A stretch of DNA of 64,000 nucleotides from Harmonia axyridis (lineage: Eukaryota > Arthropoda > Insecta > Coleoptera > Coccinellidae), in contig NC_059504.1 of the NCBI RefSeq assembly GCF_914767665.1, positions 6,884,501-6,948,500 on the forward strand, in the 5' to 3' direction. How positions within the stretch are numbered: position 1 is the stretch's first letter; each line of letters opens with the position of its first letter. A program made the translations under genes and the position numbers. Of the stretch, positions 34,854-46,007 are shown piece by piece. A model generated the notes under the pieces. The model searched no databases, was not told the origin of the DNA, and worked only from the letters and a program-made list of their open reading frames with translations.

Positions 34854-35830
34854 AATATATTTAAGGGTTTTTAGTTAGATGAATCGAATTTATATAATTT
34901 GCTGACACTTATCACTGGTAATTTCATAAATTCTTATAAGAAATTTGTTTGATTTTCGATTCTTTTAAATTTAACGGAAATTTTTAATATGTATTGGGTG
35001 AATTCATAAACAGATCGAGAATTACTTGATTAATAATTGTCTTTTGACCACATTTCAATAATGATGATTTTTGCTTACTTCTAATTGGAAACAATCTGGA
35101 TTTATAGAAAACAGAGGAGATTCATAAAAACCTTTTGAATAAAATACTTTGTATTGTCAAGATATTATAAAATCTAATGAGTTCTATTATTTATGACAAT
35201 ACTTCAGGTATTCTAATTATTAATTTTTTTATATTTACTGATATTGACAACAACTAATTCTATTCGACACCAAAGAAATAACAACCCTAAATTTTTAATT
35301 GAAGGTTACTCAATTGAATCTTCAACTTCTTACTTTCCATCAGAAAAACTATTAGCCCACAAATTTTATTGTTTTATAATAAATAACCTGTCTTTTGTCA
35401 TTATGAATGCAGATTTTTGTGTGATGTGGTGGAGGTAAAGGTTAAATGAGTTGTATGTACTGAATGAACAACCAGATGGAAATGTACACTAAAAAAATTG
35501 ATTTTTCGCTTATCTATAGAATTGGACTGTTCCATTTGAAGGATTAAATACATTTTTTTAAATATTTTGGTGTTTCATCACAAACCTAAGTAGCAACATG
35601 TGTTGTCATAATTTCAAATTAAGATGTGAAAATATTTTTTATTAATGAAAGCTAATTTTTAAAACAAGGTATTTATTTGAACAAAAAAAAAGAGTATTGA
35701 AAAAACCCTAAAACATAAAATCCATAACAAAGGCACAATATATTAATTATTAGAAATTCTTATTATATGTCAGTTAATAAATATAGCTGGAACCTAACCA
35801 TAACATATATGCAGGTAATCAAAAAAAACA
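34854..35830. other. Ddi1 3' region and convergent intergenic
   Basis: Contains the Ddi1 polyadenylation candidate at 35138-35143 and, on the minus strand, an AATAAA (TTTATT at about 35672-35677) that could serve BAP31. Ddi1 and BAP31 are convergent here. No other gene seen. Confidence 0.45.
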
Positions 35831-35831
35831 A

Positions 35832-36521
35832 TTATTCACTTTTCTTATCCCCAGAACTGATTGTGATTTTTTTCTGAAGCTTACTGTGCTCTTCAGCTAA
35901 GCGATCGTATTCCTTGGCCAAATTATTTGCTTGAGTTTTTACAGCTGATTGGTTTGCCTCAGCAGTTTTCAATTTTTCTTTCAACTCTGATATTTCAGAT
36001 TTTAATTCGTTAATTTCTTTATCATGAGCTTCATTGGATATATTATCTTTGGCATCTCCTTGCTGTTTGAGGAAAGTCCTAGCGGCTGCTGAAGCACTTT
36101 GGGCTTGTTTCATAGAGGCTTCTGATTGGGCCAATAGTGCTGCTTGAGAAGATATTAACATAACCAATCTTCTGATTACAAGAGATAAAAATAGAGAGAA
36201 GCCTGATATATAGAAATTTCTTTGTGCTCTGAACAATCTCATACTTTCCTGCATTTCTAGATCCAAATGGGCATGTCCATCTCTGTCTCCTTGGGGATTA
36301 GAGTATTTTCTCATTTCTCTTATAGCATCCAAGCAGAATAACACCAAAATTGCGAGAAGTATCATAAAATAAATACCGGCTTGATTTTTTATACCTTGGA
36401 GAAATCTCGACTTGAAAAGCGAATTCCATTTTCTTGGACTAGCTATTGGCAAAACTAAGAGAAGGACGACAGTTATTTCTGCATACAGAACACCTGCTAT
36501 CAACGTCCACTGCAGACTCAT
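35832..36521 (-). CDS. Bap31: BAP31 (B-cell receptor-associated protein 31)
   Basis: ER membrane chaperone/sorting factor that helps export and quality-control membrane proteins. Intact single-exon frame of 229 residues, close to the usual 225-250. Three membrane segments are visible at about 5-27 (VLYAEITVVLLLVLPIA), 45-65 (AGIYFMILLAILVLFCLDAI) and 98-122 (FYISGFSLFLSLVIRRLVML). They are followed by a cytosolic coiled coil at about 160-222 (EINELKSEISELKEKLKTAE). The last residues KKSE fit the KKxx ER-retrieval signal typical of the family. The start MSLQWTLIAG matches the conserved N-terminus. It converges on Ddi1. Confidence 0.97.
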   Translation of the reverse strand: MSLQWTLIAGVLYAEITVVLLLVLPIASPRKWNSLFKSRFLQGIKNQAGIYFMILLAILVLFCLDAIREMRKYSNPQGDRDGHAHLDLEMQESMRLFRAQRNFYISGFSLFLSLVIRRLVMLISSQAALLAQSEASMKQAQSASAAARTFLKQQGDAKDNISNEAHDKEINELKSEISELKEKLKTAEANQSAVKTQANNLAKEYDRLAEEHSKLQKKITISSGDKKSE

Positions 36522-38176
36522 CTTTATATGATATTTCTAAAAATAACACTATTGCCCAATTTGACTACAAAGAAAAAATTAATTTTCCAGTTTTACGTTG
36601 CTGTGAAACTGACCTATGACTTATTTGGAGAGCTTACGTTACGTTACGATATGTCAATGAGTGAATGAGTCATACTAATCTGTGGTACCGGTTCCAGACA
36701 CAATTTTGAAACAAAACTTATTGGACTTTTGGATCCGTTCTTAGAAAATTAATAATTGAACATTAATATCCAACTATATTCAAAGGATAAAACCGAACAA
36801 TTCACAATTTGTAATTATACATATAATGTCTATGAATTCGATTTGATTATATGGTGACATCTAAGATAAATAGCTCGAACTATGCTTTTGTAATGCCGTA
36901 TATATTACAGGATTCTACACTTGGTTGGCTATTCTAAAGTTAAGTTCGGTAAATAGTGTATAGATGACTAGCAAGCTAATTTTCTAATGAATTGATATTT
37001 TTAAATTTTTCAAGATGAACCATAACTTCTGTGTTAGATCTGATTGAATTGACCTATTCAAAATGATGATTTATATTTTCGCGACCATAAGGATCAAAGT
37101 CATTGGAAAAGAGCTGAAAATTTACTCACAAAACTCAGAATATCTCGGAATTGAAACCTTTCAGAAGTTCAAATATCCCATATAGTCACCATGAAGATTT
37201 TATCCCGATATTATAAGTTGTTATGACCAAAAACATTTTCGGCATCCAAACTGCCGAAAATGCACCGAACTCTTTCAAAACTTAGATCATATAGCATACA
37301 AACACAGCACTATACATAACTATTTGGAAGGTTCAGACTTTGTCAACCAGATAGCAACAGATATTTACTTCAAAAGTTTAAAATTTTGCATAAATCAAAG
37401 CATACCCATTCACAAGCCTCAGATTTTATCCACCAGATGGCAGAATAAACTACCCATAAAATAATTCCCCAAAACACCAATTATCTCGAAATTGAGACCT
37501 TTTAGAAGCGAACTGATTGCAGATTTTTATATGGCATACTTAGATGCTTCTTCTAGATTCCGAATAAGGCATCGATTCTCAAAGTTGTCTACACCGCAAA
37601 AGCACAGTTTACACACGACTGGAATATCTCAAGTTTTGGGGCATGTATACCCATTTTACAAGCCTCAGAAATTGGTCACCAGAGGGCGAAGCAAATCGTC
37701 CTGATAATTCCTCTCACAAAATATCTCGGAATTGAGATTGAGACGTTTCAGAAGCAAATTAATTGCAGAGATGTAATCTGCGTGCTCAAATGTTTCTTCT
37801 ATCCAATTTTTAAATCAAAGATTCAGGTTAATTTTCTAGAGGTCTATGGTTCAACCCAACCACAAATTAGTTTCAAATATTTATTTTATATATATACTTA
37901 TGTATATATAGTCTAATATTTGTATATAGTTAATCTATGTACAATGATCTAATCATGCCAAATATCAAATAAAAATATATGTAGTATAGATTACATATTC
38001 TGTATTCAAACATGAATAAAATGTTCCTTTAAGCACATACTTAAATTGAGTGGCAAATATTAATAAAACCTTTGTGTTGACGTGTTCCTTTACCAAATGA
38101 ACTGATTCTTTATAAATATAATAACGAGAAGTTGATATAATATTTGGTAATATTGAGTTAATTTTAATTGTTCAAT
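36522..38176. other. intergenic between BAP31 and nSMase (divergent)
   Basis: Divergent promoter space for BAP31 (minus) and neutral sphingomyelinase (plus). It also holds the degenerate tandem repeat at about 37131-37790. No core promoter element is convincing by eye. Confidence 0.4.
37131..37790. repeat. degenerate tandem repeat, about 260-340 bp unit
   Basis: Three diverged starts share ATATCTCGGAATTGA..C.TTTCAGAAG at about 37139, 37478 and 37726. Later landmarks also repeat (CATACCCATT..ACAAGCCTCAGA and CACCAGA.GGC..A near 37400 and 37650). The unit contains no convincing coding region. Confidence 0.55.
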
Positions 38177-40237
38177 ATGGAGCTAGAGTTCAAAATCTTC
38201 ACTTTAAATTGCTGGTATGTATTTTTCAAAATCTCATTGCATACCTACCACCATTTCAAAAATTTCAGGGGAATACCGTTTATATCTAAAAATTTACAAG
38301 AAAGAATTGATGCTATTGGAGATTTTTTAGTTAAAAACGATTATGATTGTGTTTGTCTGCAAGAAGTATGGACTTCAAAACAATTCTCACAAATCCAGGC
38401 TAAGATATCCAAGACACTGCCATATGGACATTATTTTTTCAGGTTAATATGAGCACGAATTTCGAAATAATTTCTTAATTTCCAGTCAATACAAGTAAAA
38501 CACGCTCCGTGAATATCTGGACATAGATTGAAATCGGTCTCCTTTTCCTAATAAATAATAAAAAATTCTTCGGTATTAACAATTTCCACTCTTGTATAAT
38601 ATATCAAGATTAATTATTATTGCACTAGTTTCTAATAAGAAAGGAAAAAGTGATACCTCATGGTCAGTAGTAGTGATCAAATCATTTTATTCTAAATGGT
38701 TTGTTTGCTTCGAAAAGTAGTATTTCCTTCAATCACTGATAAATTTTCACATAAATTTCAGTGGATCATTAGGCTCTGGCATCTGTATGTTTTCAAAATA
38801 TCCTATAGTGGATGTTTATTTTCATCAGTGGCCTGTGAACGGTTATATACATAAAGTACATCATGGGGATTGGTTTGGTGGAAAAGGAGTTGGTCTCTGT
38901 AAATTGCGTGTGGATAAATACTTAGTTAATGTATATACAGCTCATGTGAGTTTTAACTTCTATATTCAATGTCTTATACTGAAAATGTTTTTATTTGTTT
39001 ACTAACAAAAGTAGTCATGATTAATAAACTAAAACATTTGGGAACTGATTCTATTCATTCTTTTTTATTTACATACAATTCATTATCATTCATTATATGT
39101 ACTATAAATATTTTATTCTTGGGATACTTGAAATTAATAACTTTTCTCATCTTTTTTTACATCTTTCAATGATGCACGATAAATCAGATTGAGGCATACT
39201 AATAAATAAATCTTCATTTATCAAGTGTCGACTTCAACATTATTTTTATTGGTTCAATATGCCTTATTTTCAGCTACATGCCGAATATGATAGAATGAAT
39301 GATGAATACAAAGCTCATCGTGTAATTCAGGCTTATGATACTGCTCAATTTATCCAATTCACCTCAGGAGGTGCTGACTTAATAGTTCTTGCAGGTGATT
39401 TGAACTCTGAGCCAGGAGATTTGGCTTACAGGTAAATATGCTTCTTGGATCACAAGTTCTCAATCAATAGTGGATTAAATAGTATCTCTACCATCAAAAA
39501 ATATTAGTTTAATAATAGATTTTCATCACATATCAGTTGTTTCTATTCTATTCTTGAATAAATGGAATAAAATAACATTTATTTATTATTATTTATTTAG
39601 ATTACTCTCTACAATTCCAAGCTTAACTGATTCTTTTGTGGCTGCTGGACAAGAGGAAGATTTGAAATCAACAACAAATGAATCAATGTGGAATAGTTAC
39701 ACGCCATCAAAACTGAAGAAAACGGAAACATGTGGAAAACGTATTGATTACATAATGTACCATCCTGGATCTAGATTACAAGTATATCTCAAAAAATATG
39801 AAATGCCTCTAGAAAACAGAGTGCCTGATCAGCCATTTAGTTATTCCGATCACGAAGCAATTGTAGCAATATTTCATATTAATGGTGATCAGGCCAACGG
39901 TCTCATAGATAATTCTATTGAGAAGATTTCTCTCTTAGAAGAGAGTAGGTGTATACTGAATGAAGAACTGGATAAGTTGAAGTCAACGAGGAAATTTTAT
40001 TTTCTGTGTAGTATTTTCCCGTTCTTGTTATTTATAATTTTCATTTTCATAGATGTACCTTTCAATTTTGCTTTACCATACAATATTTTTAGGAGTTTTC
40101 TTGTTGTTGTTACCGTATTTTATATTATTATGGGAACAATATGGAATAGGATAGAAACTAGTGGTGTTACCTCTTGTTTATTATCTATGGAAGTTGTTCT
40201 CAAAACTTTAAAATCAGGGAATTATTTAAATAGTTGA
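38177..40237 (+). CDS. nSMase: neutral sphingomyelinase (SMPD2 family)
   Basis: Mg2+-dependent membrane phosphodiesterase that cleaves sphingomyelin to ceramide and phosphocholine. Coding exons: 38177-38214, 38269-38442, 38762-38945, 39274-39431, 39601-40237. They join in frame to 396 residues, near the family's 420. The DNase-I-like fold motifs appear in order: FTLNCWGIPF (N11), CLQEVW (E45), the HHGDWFGGKG block, LHAEYDRMNDEYKAHR, LAGDLNSEPGD, RIDYIMYH and YSDHEA with the catalytic His. Two C-terminal membrane segments follow (LCSIFPFLLFIIFIFIDV and FRSFLVVVTVFYIIMGTIW), as in SMPD2. The ATG opens a short first exon matching the family start. AATAAA lies at 40391-40396. Confidence 0.95.
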
Positions 40238-40570
40238 TATTCACCTGATTATTAAGACATGTGAAACTTAAATATTTTTAAAGTTTATACAGTAGGCAAA
40301 TATATTGTAAATTTTCTAAATAAGAATCTATATATCTAATATATTGAAAATCGTTTCGATTTATTACCAATGTGAAAATTATGGACCAAAAATAAATTCG
40401 AGTACTTATTTCTAACAGTTCTAATATTTGGGTCGACTTGGATTACAAAAAAACATTGTTTTTAGTTTTTGATGATTCATCATCCAAATGTTAAAATCAT
40501 GCTCATTGTAATTGAATATTGAGTTTTTATTCAATAAAAAATATAAGAAGGAATAATTTTTATTTATGAG

Positions 40571-40724
40571 ATTATTTTCACGGCATTCAGACAATTTTTT
40601 TTTCTTCAGCTTCTTCGGTGGCTTAGAGCATCGGACTAGTTAATCGGAGGTTGCGGGTTCGAGTCCCGCTCGAGGAGGTACTTTTTCCAAAATTAAAAAA
40701 TTGTCTGAATGCCGTGAAAATAAT
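40571..40724. mobile_element. tRNA-like segment between perfect 30-bp inverted repeats
   Basis: Bases 40571-40600 and 40695-40724 are exact complements over 30 bases (core CACGGCATTCAGACAA). They enclose 94 bases, most of which is the tRNA-like sequence at 40610-40678. Partial direct repeats (AATAATTTTTATT) occur just outside both arms. The whole unit could fold as a long stem with a cloverleaf-like head. Confidence 0.7.
40610..40678 (+). tRNA. tRNA-Asn-like pseudogene
   Basis: The acceptor strands CTTCTTC and GAGGAGG pair over seven positions with two G-U pairs. The T arm is perfect (GCGGG TTCGAGT CCCGC) and contains a consensus B box. The D arm is shortened (TGGCTTAGAGCA). The anticodon arm CGGACTAGTTAATCGG has a mispaired stem and an 8-base loop, like the Asn(GTT) loop CTGTTAA with one inserted A. 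No 3' CCA is expected in a eukaryotic gene. A functional tRNA is unlikely; a pol III-transcribable relic is plausible. Confidence 0.6.
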
Positions 40725-40984
40725 TTTTATTATTTCCTACCATTTTTAAGTGTTCGAGGATATACTAAATATAATTTCATTGAATTTTTCAATACAGTCC
40801 TGATTGCCTGATTTGAGGAATGGATAACTTGCGATATAAATTTCAAGTTATTTGATATCAGTTACCTAACGATATTATTCAATCATTATTGATAAAATTG
40901 ATTTTCACTCTTGTGACACAAAAACAATTAGTTTCAAAAATCAGCCATTTATTGTGACTGGCCACGACCTCAGAGTAAAAAACA

Positions 40985-41560
40985 GAGAGTATGGTCCAGA
41001 TTTTAGTGCTTTAACTTTTGCGTCTATTCATGAAAAAAAATCCCATAAACATATATCGTAAGAAGCTTTGTTATCGAGATACAGGGTGTTAAAGTTTGAA
41101 AAAAAATCAGTTTTTTATTTATAACTCCAGTATTATTACATCCATTGTTTTGATTTTTAGGTATTATTGAAGTCTTGACAATGTAATGTTTGCCAAACTT
41201 ATCCAGTGGCGTAGATATGGGACTGCGATGATCCTTCTCTTATTGAAAATCTACATCACTGTGTTTTTTGAAAACATTGTTTCATTTCTGAGATCCAGTG
41301 GCGTAGATATAGGGGTGAGATGATCCTTTTCTTATTGAGAATCTACACCACTGTTTTTTTCAAACATTGTTTCATTTCTGAGATCAACAAAACTTCAGAA
41401 AAAAATCTCTCGAATTTTTTTCAAAGAATGTACCATTTGCAAGATACTCGAGTACAAAACAAATACTTTCCAGATAAATCTACAAAAGTTATTTTTTCAA
41501 ATTTTCTTATTAGTAATAAAACACATTCTGTGGTCACCAGAGAATACTCCATATTTAAGA
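40985..41560. repeat. decayed arm of the foldback element
   Basis: It matches the left arm of the 7706-9701 element from GGTCCAGATTTTAGTGC through ATACAGGGTGTTAAAGTTTGAAA, to TCGAGTACAAAACAAA. The segment beginning CCAGTGGCGTAGATAT is present twice in tandem (about 41199 and 41295). That segment itself ends in a degenerate complement (ATCTACACCACTG), so it may be a small hairpin element. No second arm is present. Confidence 0.7.
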
Positions 41561-42188
41561 CTAGTGTGTGCTAGTAATAACAATAATAAGCCTTATATAA
41601 AAGATACTATGTACTAGACACACGCATTTCTAAAAAAGTCCAATATTAAATCAACTCAACCGTTACTTCTTTCTAATAATTTTGACTAGAATTATAATTT
41701 TGGCGCCAAATGATAGACCTTGCTTTCTATGGGTGTACACACAGAACACGAAACACATATCTTTAAGTAGATAACATACGAAATACCGATTATATTTAAG
41801 TTTACTCTTAATTGCTCATATATACTCCTTCGAATGAAAAAAATAATATAATTTTGTAGATTCAATGAATTATTTAATTTAAATTCCATAACACGAAAGA
41901 ACCAACCATAGATTATCCCACCATTGAATTCATTTAATAATAACGTCCGCGCCATTGAATAAAAAGCGGCAGTGACTATAGCGTTGTGAAGAACTGCTTG
42001 CTCTTCTTATAGGTATTTAATTTGGAATTATTTTTACATTTTAATGAAAAGCCCATAATTAAAAATATTTAAATATATTTACCAATGAATTGTGCCTTTC
42101 ACTATTGTCTTATTTGCCGTTTTTACAGTTCTCAAGATGTAAATCAATGGCCGCTAAAATACAACCGTTTTTTTAATTTTTTAGCAAA
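41561..42188. other. upstream region of HP1
   Basis: AT-rich sequence, with GGCGCCAA near 41702, CGTCCGCGCCATTG near 41944 and TATAGCGTTGTGAAGAACTG near 41978. It probably contains the HP1 transcription start and 5' UTR. No further gene recognised. Confidence 0.35.
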
Positions 42189-43680
42189 ATGGCAAAAAAG
42201 AGGGTGGAAAAAAGTGATAGTGAAGAGGAAGAGTACTCTGTTGAAAAAATTATTGACCGAAGAGTTGTTAATGGCAAAGTGGAATATTTTTTAAAATGGA
42301 AAGGTTATGACAATGCTGATAATACTTGGGAGCCGGAAGACAATTTGGACTGTCCTGAGTTAATAGCAGCTTTTGAAAAGAATCGTAAAGCTAAAGGAAA
42401 AGCAGATGATGAATCTTCTAAGGACAAGAAGAGAAGACGAAGCAATTCTGAATCCTCAGATAAATCTGACGAATCAGAAGTAAAAAAAAAGGTGATAGAA
42501 TTGTTTTGATCACATTCTTATTCATTTAAGTGGTTAAGTTTACCGACAATTCATAATTATACCTATGGTGGATTGCCAACATACTAAGAATATTTCCACA
42601 TATTTATTATATTAAAAATAAATAATCAAATATGTTGGGTCGGTTAGCAGAGTGTCAACAGGTGCCATGAGTAATAATAAATATTGTAGATTGTAGTTTA
42701 ATCAGAACTACAGCTCTTATGATGGTCCCACAATAATACAAATTTGTTATGAATATATACACCATATTTGAATATTGATTATTCATCATTACTATTGATA
42801 GGTTATTGTTAATGATAATAATGACAAAATAACTTGCCAAAGCATGTCATGCATTGTAATGTAATAAATTGTGTTTATTCATTTTATATGTATGTATTTA
42901 AATATTTCATAATTCCCTTTTGAAATTTCAAGATCATCTTTATCTATCAATGTCCCTGTTCTAATTTCTCTTGGTTCTATTTTTTTACAGAATGAGAAAA
43001 AAAAGGCTACTCCAGAATCAGAAGATGATGGAAAAAAGAGAAATAAAAAAAACAAAGTAGATTCTGATTCAGAAGATGAAGGGAAGAAGAAATTGAAGAA
43101 AACTGTAGAAAAAAAAGTGGATTCAGAATCTGAGGATGATAAAAAGGGTAAAAAAACTAAAAAAGGTAAATCAGTAGAAGTAATTGAATCTGAAACAGAC
43201 AAAAAGTCTAAAAAGACTGAATCTAAGAAAGATGATGACTCTTCCAAAAAAAGAAATAAGGTTGCCAAAAATGATAAGGATGAAAAGAAAAAAGTTTTAA
43301 CAGATTCTGATTCTTCAGTTGATGATAAAGTGAATAGGAAAAGAACAAAGAAAACTGAATTGAAGAAAGTAAGTAAAAAACAAGTTGAACAATCAGATTC
43401 GTCTGATGATGAAAAAAGCAAAGCAAAGAAGACAGAAAAAAAAACTGATAAAAAAAATGATAGGTCAAGTAATAAAGAAAAAACAGGTTTTGATAAAGGT
43501 TTAGAAGCTGAAAAAATTATTGGAGCCTCAGACACTACAGGACAACTCATGTTTCTCATTAAATTCAAGGACTCTGACGACACAGACCTGGTTCCTGCAA
43601 AAATAGCTAATGTTAAATGCCCCCAAGTTGTAATCCAATTTTATGAAGAAAGATTGGCCTGGCATTCCCCTGATGACTGA
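42189..43680 (+). CDS. HP1: heterochromatin protein 1 (chromodomain plus chromoshadow) with long hinge
   Basis: Reader of H3K9 methylation. Coding exons 42189-42491 and 42991-43680 join in frame to 330 residues; typical HP1 proteins have about 170-240. The chromodomain is at about 16-66 (VEKIIDRRVVNGKVEYFLKW), with the methyl-lysine cage Y16, W37 and Y40 and the acidic run EEEE before it. The chromoshadow domain covers about 267-325 (GLEAEKIIGASDTTGQLMFL, VPAKIANVKCPQVVIQFYEE), keeping residues used for dimerisation and PxVxL binding. The hinge of roughly 195 residues is unusually long and almost entirely Lys, Glu, Asp and Ser, with many DSESED-type acidic serine clusters that suit casein kinase 2. 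AATAAA lies at 43906-43911. It resembles HP1a/HP1b more than HP1c. Confidence 0.95.
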
Positions 43681-46007
43681 ATCTCTAAAATTGTCATCAA
43701 AATAGATTTAAAGGACATATTGATGTTTTTGTTCTTTTGTCAGTAAGTTATGAATTCATACTGATGATTTTCAAAGTTAAATTTATATTTTTGTAGTATT
43801 ACATTAAGTTCAGAATTATCAATTTACTTGAAAATAGATTTTATGTGAAACTTTAATATAATTGAAGTAATCTTACTTTGTTTTTATTGCTCAGCTTCTA
43901 TTAATAATAAATCGTAATAAACTTCCAATTTTTTTTTTTTGAATTAGGTACTTAAAGAAACAAAATTGATGAAAATGAGGAAAAAATTCAATAAAAATTT
44001 TGTCTTATTCCTAGTGTAAAGCTTTTGACGTGAACTATTGGAATTGGTATAAATGCAGTTACTATATAATATTGACCCTCCTAGCATTTCCTATACGTCC
44101 AAATCTTGGATAGTTGAAAATTGAATTGATGGTTTTTATTACAATAAAGTGATTTTATTTATTAGGTTTTTTGTTTTTTGGATCGTTTGGTCGAGAGAAT
44201 CCCATGCCTTAGAGATCGCAAAAGAAGTTGTTTTTAGGCTATGCAATTTGAGCTGCCCTTCTATGTTCTTCCTCAAAATTTGAGTTGAGATGAAATTCAA
44301 ATTATTTTAGTGTAGCTGAATTGAACGTTCTGCAAATTTGTTACTGTCTGAATATCGAGGCTTTGGTATTATAATACCTGAAAATGCGACTTTATTGAAA
44401 AGCACAGTGAGCGATATGAATCTTGGGTATAATATACAGGGTGTTGTATGAGATGGTGGCCATAGCTTAGTGTTGAATGAAGGTCTTTCAGAAAAGTAGC
44501 TTGTGTATCCTGAAGTTTTGAAGATACAGGGTGTTGGCCTTAATTTCTGATACCCATAACTTGGGAATCAGCAGTCCAATATTTATTTTGTGCGTTATTA
44601 CTTCATTTGAAAAATTTCATATTTTTCTTCTAATGAATTGAAATAATTTTATTTTATTCAATTTTACGTATTCCAGTTTGTCTCTTCCAAGATGAGCGCA
44701 AACGACAGTGTTCAACATATGGAATTTTCATAATTGAATATTCTAAAATAAGTTGCAGAATGGGCTACTATTAAAACACGAATGCGAAATTCAAGAACGA
44801 GTTTGCCTTCTGCAACGAGTATTAGACGATATTTTCTCTATTTCAATCAAGTTTTGTGAAATATTGTCGACATTCAATGAAAAATTCAGATTATAAGTCC
44901 TAGTGACTTTTTTATTGAATCTTGGCAGTTGGTGCGACTGTTACGAAAATTGACAGATTACGGAATTTTAAAGTAATTTATAATTACGCATTAAATTCGT
45001 TAATTATGTATGACGAAATCGATTTAACACCACCAGAATTAAGATAAATTGCGAATAATGTTGAAAATCATTTCACTGTATCCAAATTATATTATATTGA
45101 CAATTAATGCGTGTTGAAATTTGATAGGATTGGAAATCAGTCTAGACAACCACAAAACGAAAAATATAACTGAAAACAATGCTGTAACGAGTTCATTACA
45201 GCACTGTTTTTAGAACTGTAATGAACTCATTACGATACTGCAATAGAGAAAGCATGTTACGGTAACAATGTCAACGTTTTATTTTAATAATTTCCTGCAA
45301 AAAGAGGTATTGTGAGTTTTGCAAAAAGATTGGTTTATGCATAAATTTTCCGAATTTTAAGATAGGCGCATGGAACTATGGATTTTTTCTAAGAAATATC
45401 AATTTAATCACAATGTCTGAATTTTGAGCCGGAAATGGTGTCAAACGATAAGATTTAACCATAAACACAATAACTACCGAACGAAAGGACCTAGAAACTT
45501 GAAATTTTTTTATTAGGTTCGTATCGTGATTCAGTTCGTTAATAGGAAAAGCTTGTATATATAGACTAATCATTTTGGGTTGACCTTTTGGCAGTCTTTC
45601 CACTAGTTTGAGTTTGTTATTGAAAGTGATTTGAAATCAAATAAGCTCAATTATAGACATTATTCATGTCAGAAGTATGAAAGAAAATTTAATTGAAATA
45701 TTGTATTCGTGTTTATACATAATAAAAACTCTTAACAAAAATATTCAGGTATCCTGAAATCAAAACTGAACATATAGAGTACTTCTGAGTGAAAATATCG
45801 AAAAGAAAATTTAACAAATACAGTATATAATTCGAACACCACGATATAACATGTAGCAAATCAATTCTAGGATACCTGATTAAATAGTGGTACTATTTTT
45901 TCAGAAATATAAACAAAACACTCTCTTTATACAAGTTGAAAATACCATTAATAAAATATTTACAAAAATAATAATCAAATATGATTAACCTTATTCTCTT
46001 AAATAAT
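43681..46007. other. HP1 3' region and intergenic, no further gene
   Basis: Converging 3' ends of HP1 and MEP-1. It contains diverged repeat fragments near 44430-44540 (ATACAGGGTGTTG occurs twice) and the hairpin at 45182-45237. Open frames are short with no family resemblance. Confidence 0.45.
45182..45237. repeat. hairpin with 18-base arms
   Basis: GTAACGAGTTCATTACAG is followed, after about 15 bases, by CTGTAATGAACTCATTAC, which complements it with one mismatch. It is probably the core of a small foldback repeat. Confidence 0.55.

Noticed and set aside
40610..40678. Functional tRNA-Asn gene
   Set aside because: Shortened D arm, mispaired anticodon stem and 8-base anticodon loop. Kept only as a tRNA-like pseudogene.
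42879..43583. 234-codon minus-strand frame opposite HP1 exon 2
   Set aside because: Antisense of the Lys/Ser/Glu hinge and chromoshadow exon. The plus strand encodes a recognisable chromoshadow domain.
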